From Methanobacteriota archaeon (lineage in GTDB: Archaea > Thermoplasmatota > Thermoplasmata > RBG-16-68-12), in NCBI GenBank assembly GCA_005878515.1, contig VBLZ01000058.1:1-12912 (forward strand): a DNA stretch of 12,912 bases, read 5' to 3'. The notes under the pieces were generated by a model. It had not been told where the DNA came from. It searched no databases and saw only the letters and a program-made list of their open reading frames with translations. Positions 1 through 5,703 of this stretch are shown here, piece after piece. The position numbers and the translations under genes are program-made. Position 1 is the stretch's first letter, and each line of letters begins with the position of its first letter.

Positions 1-398
1 GAAAGGCAGAAGAAGCGACAGCAGAAATAAAAGATCCAGAGCTGCGCAAAATAGCCTTTTCGAAAATCCTGGACCATTTGCTCGGCGGTGCGAAAGAAGT
101 TCGCGAAGCTCCCAAAATCCGCCGAGGCTCCGGAAAAAGAGAGAAGTCGATTCGGAGTGCTTCGAGCTCTCAAGAGGGCCCGATGACTTGGCTCGAGGAT
201 CTGATACGCGAAGGTTTCTTCGATGTCCCGAAACCATCCGGAGACATCCTGGGCAAACTCGCTGAGCAGGGACACCATCTGCGGTTGTCCGATATTACAT
301 GGCAGTTGCAGCAACTGGTCCGACAGCGGAAGCTTCGGCGGCAGAAGAAGCAAGAAAGTGCCGGTAAGAAGGCTACTTGGGTATACTCGAAGTGGTGA
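1..398 (+). CDS. Uncharacterised protein with C-terminal winged-helix-like domain, 5' end cut off by the window
   Basis: The frame is open from base 3 to the stop at 396-398 with no interruption, so the true start lies left of the window; the first visible residues (KAEEATAEIKDPELRKIAFS) read as ordinary coding sequence. The visible part is about 131 residues. It has an acidic helical N-terminal segment (DPELRKIAFSKILDHLLGG), then a basic linker, then roughly 65 residues (from MTWLEDLIREGFFDVPKPSG) with the helix pattern of a winged-helix domain: a GFF-P turn, DILGKLAEQGHHL, then QLVRQRKLRRQK and a C-terminal aromatic strand WVYSKW. Small proteins of this build occur widely in archaea and are usually hypothetical; DNA binding is inference. 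A degenerate tRNA 3' end follows about 100 bases downstream, so the gene may be cargo of an integrated element. I do not recognise a specific function. Confidence 0.7.
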   Translation, partial: KAEEATAEIKDPELRKIAFSKILDHLLGGAKEVREAPKIRRGSGKREKSIRSASSSQEGPMTWLEDLIREGFFDVPKPSGDILGKLAEQGHHLRLSDITWQLQQLVRQRKLRRQKKQESAGKKATWVYSKW

Positions 399-473
399 TT
401 CATGGATGGTCGGCCTCACTGTTTCGGACATGCGAGGATCCATCCTCGGATGGATTTCGCTCTAAACGAACTC

Positions 474-524
474 TGGCCTAAGCCCGGTTGGTGTTCTGGG
501 TTCAAATCCCACCCGGTCCACTTC
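474..524 (+). repeat. tRNA 3'-end fragment, copy 1 (possible att scar)
   Basis: Bases 499-524 read as a T-loop (ttcaaat), the 3' half of the T stem (cccac), a seven-base 3' acceptor strand (ccggtcc) and discriminator A with no encoded CCA. The 5' T-stem half (ctggg) has one mismatch to the expected gtggg. A D-arm-like piece (tggcctaagcccggttgg, 474-491) sits directly upstream, but there is no anticodon arm and no 5' acceptor strand (ggaccgg expected) anywhere nearby. It is therefore a fragment or pseudogene rather than a working tRNA. Closely related fragments lie near 1247, 1838 and 3698. Confidence 0.65.
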
Positions 525-605
525 ATTCGGCTTGTGGCCTCTGAGAGCCGGGTCGTCTGTGAACACCAAGGTCCGCGAGTTGTACGCTACGAACTAGAGC
601 ACCGC

Positions 606-1064
606 TCAAAGAGCGAAGAATATGAGAAACGCCCAGAAAACCCCAAACGCCAATTGAAAGACCCCTATCGGATCTCCGCCTAGCCAAAACCTTGCCCACA
701 TGGTTGCTGAGGGCTCCAAGTCCCTTCGATCGAAAACCTCCCGGTATGCCCCCAGAAGGCGAAGCTTCCTATCCCAATAGTAGAGGACCCTGGCTCTCGA
801 TCTTGTGACCAATATCCAGCCAACAAGAATTACGATCCCTAGAAACGCGAGAGCTAGCGCTATGGTCGGGTTACTGAAGACAGTTGTCGCGGCGACCGCT
901 GCAGTGAAGGTCTCTGCCACGAGGAACTGCTGTCGGTAGGCTTGAAGGAGCGAGTCCTGATGAGAGAATTCGGCGATGATGTCGCGATCGGACAAGGTAC
1001 TCAGTCCATCCGGTGCGGTCTCGTCCACCGTTCTTGCGCCTTCAGCAAGGGTATTCTTCTCCAC
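606..1064 (-). CDS. Small integral membrane protein, three predicted TM helices, unknown function
   Basis: This is a 152-residue protein starting at GTG 1064 with a purine-rich GGGGGA stretch about seven bases upstream. After a polar N-terminus come hydrophobic segments at about residues 49-63, 66-87 and 133-152. A basic cytoplasmic-looking stretch (RSRARVLYYWDRKLRLLGAY, about 88-107) lies between the second and third. The last helix runs to the C-terminus. The layout of a polar head, a helical hairpin, a charged linker with YYWDRKLR and a terminal helix is like several uncharacterised small membrane families found near mobile DNA, but I cannot assign one. It is the only gene between tRNA-fragment copies 1 and 2 and faces opposite to its neighbours. 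Confidence 0.65.
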   Translation of the reverse strand: MEKNTLAEGARTVDETAPDGLSTLSDRDIIAEFSHQDSLLQAYRQQFLVAETFTAAVAATTVFSNPTIALALAFLGIVILVGWILVTRSRARVLYYWDRKLRLLGAYREVFDRRDLEPSATMWARFWLGGDPIGVFQLAFGVFWAFLIFFAL

Positions 1065-1246
1065 TGTTCGTCCCCCTTCACCTGGCCGGGAAAACGGACA
1101 TCCGGACTAAAGAGGTAGCGGGTCTTACGCGCATCCCATCTCGGTCGGCAGGCGGGCCGGCAACCTTGCATCATTTTCGACTCAGGAGAGAAATCGGCAC
1201 AGGGCCCCAAAAAACGACCGCCTCCACGGACACGGTCAGGACCTGA
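1065..1246. other. Intergenic stretch upstream of the membrane-protein gene
   Basis: About 180 bases with no convincing gene on either strand. It holds the ribosome-binding region of the minus-strand membrane protein gene and ends at tRNA-fragment copy 2. No clear TATA box, hairpin or oligo-T terminator is visible. Confidence 0.4.
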
Positions 1247-1271
1247 GGTTCGAATCCCACCCGGTCGACTT
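1247..1271 (+). repeat. tRNA 3'-end fragment, copy 2 (possible att scar)
   Basis: It matches copy 1 in 24 of 26 aligned bases from ggttc through acttc; the differences are a/g in the T-loop and c/g in the acceptor strand. The 5' T-stem half is decayed (tgagg) and no upstream tRNA body is recognisable. Similarity to copy 1 continues loosely for about 15 bases downstream (actt...gcttgt). Confidence 0.65.
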
Positions 1272-1298
1272 CCAAGCTTGTATCGGATGCTATGGCAC

Positions 1299-1316
1299 AC
1301 TATAGGAATCTATATC
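1299..1316 (+). promoter_or_regulatory. TATA-like promoter of the toxin-antitoxin operon with direct ctata repeats
   Basis: An AT-rich patch with two ctata elements exactly 10 bases apart (1300-1304 and 1310-1314) lies 26-30 bases upstream of the antitoxin ATG at 1330. That is the normal distance for a TATA box driving a leaderless archaeal transcript. The one-helical-turn spacing would suit binding by the antitoxin for autoregulation, which is known for RelB-type systems but only inferred here. Confidence 0.5.
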
Positions 1317-1329
1317 AACCGCTTCCGCC

Positions 1330-1563
1330 ATGTCTGTTCCCGTGACCACCACAACAATTCAACTCAGCAAGGAAATCAAGAACACTCTCGAAGCGATGAA
1401 GCTCCATCCCCGTGAAACATACGAGGAAGTACTGGAGCGGATTCTGGAAGACCTTCGCGAGTTGAGCGAACAGACGAAAAAGGAAATCGAGCAGGCGATC
1501 CGCGAGATCAAGGCAGGTAAGTATCGGACCCATGAACAGCTCAGGTCCGAGATGGGCTACTGA
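1330..1563 (+). CDS. relB: RelB-type antitoxin of an archaeal toxin-antitoxin pair
   Basis: This 77-residue protein opens with a beta strand followed by a helix (TTTIQLSKEIKNTLEAMK, about residues 7-24). It continues with the phrase HPRETYEEVLERILEDL typical of archaeal RelB/ribbon-helix-helix-like antitoxins that pair with RelE toxins. The C-terminal half is a charged helix likely to wrap the toxin. Its stop codon (TGA 1561-1563) overlaps the toxin ATG at 1563 by one base, so the two are translationally coupled. The ATG at 1330 is chosen because a TATA-like box lies 26-30 bases upstream, suggesting a leaderless message. The pair sits alone between two tRNA 3'-end fragments, so it probably arrived, or is maintained, as an addiction cassette. 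Family assignment is firm; the exact subfamily is from memory. Confidence 0.85.
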   Translation: MSVPVTTTTIQLSKEIKNTLEAMKLHPRETYEEVLERILEDLRELSEQTKKEIEQAIREIKAGKYRTHEQLRSEMGY

Positions 1564-1811
1564 TGCCCTTCGAAATCATCTGGTCCGATTCGGCGGCACG
1601 TCAGTTGAAGAAGCTCGATCGAACCGTCGCGCGTCGAATCTTCGACAAAGTCGGCGAACTGCGCGAGACGCCACATCGGTTTGTCCGGAAGCTTGCCAAC
1701 TCCCCCTATTACCGGCTTCGGATCGGAGACTATCGCGTCATCCTGGACATCCAGGAAACCGTTCTCCGGATCCTAGTGCTGAAAGTGGGGCATCGAAAAT
1801 CGATCTATTGA
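1563..1811 (+). CDS. relE: RelE/ParE-superfamily mRNA interferase toxin
   Basis: This 82-residue protein has the full compact RelE fold pattern. There is an N-terminal strand FEIIWSDSAARQLKKLD, a helical hairpin (RTVARRIFDKVGELRETP), then the strands YYRLRIGDYRVILDIQ and VLRILVLKVGHRKSIY. The RLRIGDYRVIL core and the C-terminal GHRKSIY are family hallmarks, with basic residues and the final Tyr placed where RelE toxins bind and cleave mRNA in the ribosomal A site. Length is normal for the family and no residue is obviously lost, so the toxin is probably active. It overlaps the antitoxin stop by one base. Substrate specificity cannot be read from sequence. Confidence 0.88.
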   Translation: MPFEIIWSDSAARQLKKLDRTVARRIFDKVGELRETPHRFVRKLANSPYYRLRIGDYRVILDIQETVLRILVLKVGHRKSIY

Positions 1812-1837
1812 CGGAACGGTCATAGGCGGGGAATGCC

Positions 1838-1862
1838 GTTCAAATCCCATCCGGTCCACTTT
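1838..1862 (+). repeat. tRNA 3'-end fragment, copy 3 (possible att scar)
   Basis: gttcaaatcccatccggtcc followed by actt matches copies 1 and 2 across the T-loop, T-stem 3' half and acceptor strand, with one c-to-t change in the stem. The upstream T-stem half is not conserved (tgccg). It begins 27 bases after the toxin stop, so the toxin-antitoxin operon is closely bracketed by copies 2 and 3. Confidence 0.65.
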
Positions 1863-1958
1863 TCGGTGAAAGGTACGGTCGCCGTTCGGACCGGGCGACT
1901 GAAAGTGGCGTTGCTGACGACCGCTGGAAGGCGGAGCGAGGACTGCCACGAAGGTAGT

Positions 1959-1966
1959 CATAAATA
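1959..1966 (+). promoter_or_regulatory. TATA box (cataaata) for the glycosylase-like gene
   Basis: cataaata is centred about 27 bases upstream of the ATG at 1990, in an otherwise GC-rich stretch. This is the spacing expected of an archaeal TATA box driving a leaderless transcript. Confidence 0.55.
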
Positions 1967-1989
1967 GAGCGAACATAGTCGCAGTCCCC

Positions 1990-2454
1990 ATGCCGGGATG
2001 GAAAGCGGTTCCCCCGAAGGATGACCACGGGTACCTCGAGCTGATGTCCAGGGCGATCTTCAGCGCGGGCTTGAATTGGCAGATGATTGAGAAGAAGTGG
2101 CCCCACTTTCGAAAGGCGTTTCGTGATTTCTCACCCGAGAAAGTCGCGCGGCTATCGGAGCGCGACATCCGGGCGTTGATGCAGGATCCAGCAATCGTCC
2201 GGAACGAAAAGAAAATCCGTGCGACGGTCGAGAACGCCAAGACGATTTTGGACTTGGCGAAGGAACACGGTTCGGTGAAGGGGTACATCCAGGGCTTCGG
2301 GAAGCGCGAAGGGAAGCTGCTGGAGGATCTCCAATACAAGTTCAAGCATATGGGCCCTGCGACCGCCAGGGTGTTCCTCTGGTCGGTCGGATTTCCGCTC
2401 ACTCCCAACGAGGAGGAGAAGCGGTGGATGAAGGGCCATCCGGAGCACGACTAA
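1990..2454 (+). CDS. Tag-related 3-methyladenine DNA glycosylase homologue lacking the zinc ligands
   Basis: This 154-residue protein belongs to the helix-hairpin-helix Tag superfamily. SRAIFSAGLNW aligns with EGVQAGLSW of the canonical Tag encoded later in this window. KKWPHFRKAF aligns with KKRENYRRAF, and DPAIVRNEKKIRATVENAKTIL aligns with the IIRNRAKIAAAIGNA segment. Against that protein it lacks the N-terminal Cys-x-Trp and Tyr-His-Asp motifs, the C-terminal His and Cys that complete the zinc site, and the pocket Glu, which is Ala here. The gene is intact with normal codon use, so it is probably a shortened subfamily and not a decayed copy. Base-excision activity on alkylated DNA is possible but unproven. 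The ATG at 1990 fits a TATA box at 1959. It lies between tRNA fragments 3 and 4. Confidence 0.75.
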   Translation: MPGWKAVPPKDDHGYLELMSRAIFSAGLNWQMIEKKWPHFRKAFRDFSPEKVARLSERDIRALMQDPAIVRNEKKIRATVENAKTILDLAKEHGSVKGYIQGFGKREGKLLEDLQYKFKHMGPATARVFLWSVGFPLTPNEEEKRWMKGHPEHD

Positions 2455-2511
2455 CGACAAACACGAGGTGCAATCGCATCGTCTCAACTCGACGAGGGGC
2501 CATCGCGCAAC

Positions 2512-3558
2512 TCAAAGGGGCGCATCGCCCGTCGACCAACGGACCTCCTTCCTCGCCGATTCAATGGGAATGCCGGAGACCTCCTCCTCGACCGCTTCTT
2601 TGACGTCGGCTCCCAACGGTCGCCAGGCCCGCACCGTGACTCGGCCCAGTTGCCGACGCCAGGCTCCCACGAGCTCACCGTTGACCAGGAGCGCACCCGG
2701 CCACACGGACTTGGGCCACAACTCGGACCGAAATCGAATCTGCGGGACGAGGAACGCCCGGTCTGGGGACGCCAGAAACGGGTCTCCAGCCGGCAACATG
2801 CGCACCGTTTGGACAGGCTCCGCGCGCTCCAATCTGGAGCGGTCCGTCCGGAGGACCCACCCTTTGCGACCTTCAAATTCAACCTCAGCAAGTTCCTTCT
2901 TGAGCGAAAGAAACGTGCCCTGGGCGTCGGAAAGCTCTCCGCGGGTGGATTCGCCAAAGGATCCGGCCCACCCACCCGACCACCAAGCGAATTCCCCGGG
3001 CGTCGACGGGCCGACCGACCGCAGGAAGCGACGCGCGAGCTCGAGACGGGCGGGTTCCGGTGCCTCTGGTGGAGGCTCGACGATCCGCCATGAGGTCGTG
3101 GCTCCATCCCATTCGATCCTGACCGCGCCGGTCATCGATGCGATTCTCAAGTCGCGGAAATTCACCCCGACTTTTCGATCGGAAACGATGTGGTGGGGAT
3201 CAGCCTGGCGAGCGCGGAATGCGCGCTTCGCTCTTTCGGCGGCGGCTTTCACAGCGGCTCCCAAAACGGGATTGCGCGGAAACCGACCGAGCGTGAAGAC
3301 GGACACGTCTTGCGCTGGAACAACATACACGGCCCCCCTTGGACCCCACACTTGGACCAACCCGGGATCCTTCCAAGCGGACGGCGAAACATCCATGACG
3401 CGCGCGTAGAGCGCCAAGACGGCGGATCGAGGAGCGCTGTCCTGGAGTCCTGCGAACGCTGCCTCGACGAGTCGCCCCGGTGGAAGGCGCCTGTGCAGGT
3501 ACGTCGCACGTTGCCGGAACGCAAGCACATTCTCCCGAGTGATTGAAGGGATGGCCAT
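2512..3558 (-). CDS. Winged-helix DNA-binding domain protein (HTH_42 / YcaQ-AlkX-like)
   Basis: This 348-residue protein is read from ATG 3558. It carries the pattern of the large winged-helix family in which several HTH domains are arranged in tandem: an N-terminal NVLAFRQRATYLHRRLPPGR, then LVQVWGPRGAVYVVPAQDV, a middle LARRFLRSVGPSTPGEFAWW and a C-terminal strand region GALLVNGELVGAWRRQLGRV. Better studied relatives bind or unhook damaged DNA (interstrand crosslink glycosylases), but many members are uncharacterised, so a repair role is inference. The convergent neighbour 58 bases away is a Tag-like glycosylase, which fits a repair theme. The frame stays open upstream to 3909, but that extension has no family character, so the internal ATG was chosen. 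It is about the usual family length. Confidence 0.8.
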   Translation of the reverse strand: MAIPSITRENVLAFRQRATYLHRRLPPGRLVEAAFAGLQDSAPRSAVLALYARVMDVSPSAWKDPGLVQVWGPRGAVYVVPAQDVSVFTLGRFPRNPVLGAAVKAAAERAKRAFRARQADPHHIVSDRKVGVNFRDLRIASMTGAVRIEWDGATTSWRIVEPPPEAPEPARLELARRFLRSVGPSTPGEFAWWSGGWAGSFGESTRGELSDAQGTFLSLKKELAEVEFEGRKGWVLRTDRSRLERAEPVQTVRMLPAGDPFLASPDRAFLVPQIRFRSELWPKSVWPGALLVNGELVGAWRRQLGRVTVRAWRPLGADVKEAVEEEVSGIPIESARKEVRWSTGDAPL

Positions 3559-3813
3559 CGTGAAGTGCAAGCAAGCGAAGGAAATGCGCCATCTTAAGCA
3601 ACTCGGACTGTCCGCACGAGGTTCAACCAACTGTCGGGAAAGGGCAGTCAGGAACTGCAGTACCCGCGACAAGACGGCGCGGTGGTGGCGGTCGCTATTC
3701 AAGTCCCACTCGATCCAATCCCGGCGTTGCGACGGACGTCGAGTAGCCGTTTTCGTGACGCTTAACTTCAAGAGTCGATTCGGAAATGCCGCTTGCCAGG
3801 AAGGGGGTAACAA
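3559..3813. other. Divergent intergenic region between winged-helix gene and hydrolase gene
   Basis: About 255 bases hold the start regions of two divergent genes and tRNA-fragment copy 4. A weak AT patch (cttaactt, near 3760-3767) could serve the plus-strand hydrolase and cttaag (about 3594-3599) the minus-strand gene; neither is a convincing TATA box. No coding sequence is seen. Confidence 0.35.
3698..3717 (+). repeat. Diverged tRNA 3'-end fragment, copy 4
   Basis: ttcaagtcccactcgatcca matches copy 1 at 17 of 20 positions over the T-loop, T-stem 3' half, acceptor strand and discriminator base. No T-stem 5' half is left. It is the most decayed copy. Three mismatches in 20 is well beyond what I would expect by chance in a window this size. 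Confidence 0.45.
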
Positions 3814-4500
3814 ATGGCAATGGTTGACCTCAAAAGCCCCGAAGGGACGGTCTCGGGATACTTGGCACTCCCGAAGAAGGGCCACGGGCCGGGGGTCCTG
3901 GTCCTCCACGCTTGGTGGGGTCTAAACGACTTCTTCAAAAGCCTCTGTGATCACCTCGCAAAGGCCGGTTTCGTCGCGTTCGCTCCCGACCTCTACCACG
4001 GAGCGACCGCATCGACCAGAGACGGGGCCGGGCACCTGATGTCGAAACTCGATCAAAAAGAAGCGGGCGGAAACCTTGTTAGCGGTGTGAGAGGCCTACA
4101 AAGCCATCCGGGGGTGAGGGGAAAACACCTCGGTGTCATCGGCTTTTCCATGGGAGCCTTCTGGAGTCTTTGGCTGGCGCAGGAGCTCCCCGCGGACGTT
4201 ACTGCGGTCGTCCTCTTCTACGGGACGGGGGATGGAAACTATTCCCACATAACAGCGGCCTTCCTCGGTCATTTCGCTGAGACGGACGAATTTGAATCCC
4301 CTGCCGCCGTGCGAGATCTCGAGAAGGACCTCCGCACACGGGGAGAGGACCTCACGTTCTACACATACCCTGGGACGACGCACTGGTTTTTCGAGAAAGA
4401 CCGACCTGACGCATATAATGCCCCGGCAGCCAAGCTTGCGTGGCAACGGACGATTCGATTCCTGACGACGCAACTGTCTGGGGAGAGCGCCCGCGATTGA
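3814..4500 (+). CDS. Dienelactone hydrolase family alpha/beta hydrolase
   Basis: This 228-residue protein has the dienelactone hydrolase layout: GVLVLHAWWGLNDF near residues 27-40, AGFVAFAPDLYHG at 51-63, the nucleophile elbow GFSMGA at 110-115, the acid residue D158 in FAETDEF, and the catalytic His190 in PGTTHWFFE. The nucleophile is Ser112 instead of the Cys of classical dienelactone hydrolase, and the usual Glu of the HE-G motif is Ala here. It is therefore a serine hydrolase of this family with unknown ester or lactone substrate, acting in the cytoplasm since no signal peptide is seen. A GGGGGT stretch five bases before the ATG at 3814 supports that start. It appears to be a single-gene unit. 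Confidence 0.88.
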   Translation: MAMVDLKSPEGTVSGYLALPKKGHGPGVLVLHAWWGLNDFFKSLCDHLAKAGFVAFAPDLYHGATASTRDGAGHLMSKLDQKEAGGNLVSGVRGLQSHPGVRGKHLGVIGFSMGAFWSLWLAQELPADVTAVVLFYGTGDGNYSHITAAFLGHFAETDEFESPAAVRDLEKDLRTRGEDLTFYTYPGTTHWFFEKDRPDAYNAPAAKLAWQRTIRFLTTQLSGESARD

Positions 4501-4509
4501 GGGTCCAGT

Positions 4510-4668
4510 TCACGAGCTCCGCTCTTTCGGGTGGATGACACGAGTACGATCTGCCCGATCGAGTTCGAGGGAGGGCTCACCAGTGCCCACGATTCCGTGG
4601 AGCCCCGAATTGTACGTCTCCAAGATGCTTCGAATTTCATCACGGAGCTTCCTTTGAGATAGGGCTTT
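4510..4668 (-). pseudogene. Possible remnant of the C-terminal end of a lost gene (52 codons, no start)
   Basis: Reading the minus strand between two in-frame stops gives a natural-looking peptide, with KLRDEIRSILETYN then GLHGIVGTGEPSLELDRADR and RVIHPKERSS at the end. It has no ATG, GTG or useful TTG start, and the frame is closed immediately upstream at 4669-4671. The composition looks coding, unlike a random intergenic frame. It may be the tail of a gene cut off when the GTPase cluster or its neighbours were rearranged. I do not recognise the parent family, and a chance open frame remains quite possible. Confidence 0.25.
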
Positions 4669-4716
4669 CTAATCTTACGTCGTGAGGGTGACCCGGAGTT
4701 CAGGGGGCGGTTTGCG

Positions 4717-5637
4717 GTGCCGCGGGTCGTAATTGTCGGAGATCGGAATTCCGGCAAGACGACGTTCCTGGGCCTCCTCTACGCGGCCCAAGTAAAGTTC
4801 GGCTCGGAAAAAGCGGATGACTTCCGATTCCATGCATCGTTTGAGTCCCTGGACGAAGTCAGTGGCGTTTTCCAGAGGCTGATGTCAGGCGCATTTCCGG
4901 ATTCCGCGACGAAAGAGGGCATCCGGGAGGTCACCTTCCGGCTCAGCCCTCCGAGGTCCAGGCTCGGGATCCTGGGGCGGCGGAAAAGGAACTCGGTGTC
5001 CGACGACTCCGACCTGTTCCGGTTGATTCTGCTGAAATCCTTCGAGGACGACATGGCGCGATCGCTCGAGACCGGGAGCTCTGTTGGTCACATGACGTTG
5101 AACGAGGCGCTCGTCAGCGATGCAATCGTCATCATGGTCGATGCGACGGAACTCGCGGCCTCCGATGAACAAGCGCCGCATGCTCCGATGGCCAAGGTCG
5201 ACGCCGCCGTCGAGGCGCTCCTGACGGCGATCCAACGCTCGCGTGCGCACGGCGAGGCCACCGCGCTCCACCCAATCTTCGTGTTCTCCAAGTTTGATCG
5301 CGTCGATTCGAACTCGTTGCGCCTCCTGAATCTCGAGTCGGCGCCGCCGGACGTCCGCAGGAGAGGGCCGCACCTAGCCTACGGCAGGGCGCTCGCAGAT
5401 CGCAACATGCCCAAAACGATCGCGGCGATCAAGGCCCGCAAGGATCGAGGGCTGCGTTTCGAGGCACCCGCGTACTTTTTCAGCTGGGTGCGGACGGACA
5501 AGGCGGCGTCTCGGGGTTCCGAGAAAATTCGACTCCGTCACAGCGGCGCAGTCGGCTGGGAGCCCGACTTTTCGAGCGACGAGTACCTCGCCTTCCTCAC
5601 GTGCCTCGGAGACATTGCAGCGGACGCGCGGCGCTAG
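4717..5637 (+). CDS. P-loop GTPase-like protein A with degenerate G3 motif
   Basis: This 306-residue protein starts at GTG 4717 with a GGGGG ribosome-binding stretch at 4703-4707 and an AT-rich patch (ctttctaatctta, 4665-4677) at promoter distance. A complete P-loop GDRNSGKT (8-15) is followed by FLGLLYAAQVKFG. A hydrophobic strand DAIVIMVDATEL (135-146) precedes the G4-like SKFD (191-194) ending the strand IFVFSKFD. The C-terminal part carries PAYFFSWVRT (251-260) and EPDFSSDEYLAFL (282-294), both shared with the paralogue downstream. The paralogue's G3 motif DVSG aligns to KSFE here, and a basic patch RSRLGILGRRKR (80-91) lies just before it. It should bind nucleotide, but hydrolysis is doubtful. 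No membrane segment is seen. It probably partners the next gene in a signalling or conflict complex (inference). Confidence 0.8.
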   Translation: MPRVVIVGDRNSGKTTFLGLLYAAQVKFGSEKADDFRFHASFESLDEVSGVFQRLMSGAFPDSATKEGIREVTFRLSPPRSRLGILGRRKRNSVSDDSDLFRLILLKSFEDDMARSLETGSSVGHMTLNEALVSDAIVIMVDATELAASDEQAPHAPMAKVDAAVEALLTAIQRSRAHGEATALHPIFVFSKFDRVDSNSLRLLNLESAPPDVRRRGPHLAYGRALADRNMPKTIAAIKARKDRGLRFEAPAYFFSWVRTDKAASRGSEKIRLRHSGAVGWEPDFSSDEYLAFLTCLGDIAADARR

Positions 5638-5686
5638 ATTGCACGGTTCGTCGGGCGTAGGTCGTCGCAGTCATGATAACGTCGAG

Positions 5687-5700
5687 CTTAGGATTAAGTA
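5687..5700 (+). promoter_or_regulatory. Possible TATA element before GTPase B
   Basis: The AT-rich cttaggattaagta lies about 25-38 bases upstream of the internal ATG at 5725 and only 4-17 bases upstream of the ATG at 5704. This favours an internal promoter and leaderless translation from 5725. The motif is a weak match to an archaeal TATA box. Confidence 0.35.
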
Positions 5701-5703
5701 TGG

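Noticed and set aside
474..524. Complete tRNA gene, possibly with an intron, or a half gene for trans-splicing
   Set aside because: The D-arm-like and T-arm-like pieces are only a few bases apart, there is no anticodon stem, and no 5' acceptor strand complementary to ccggtcc lies within several hundred bases. No conserved pairing leader, as expected of split tRNAs, is visible at any copy.
3559..3909. N-terminal extension of the winged-helix gene up to 3909
   Set aside because: The added ~117 residues show no family similarity, overlap the divergent hydrolase gene and would remove its promoter region. The ATG at 3558 gives normal family length.
4359..4757. Minus-strand frame spanning the hydrolase end and the GTPase A start
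   Set aside because: It covers two real plus-strand genes and has no coherent domain; only a separate shorter frame at 4510-4668 looked coding-like.
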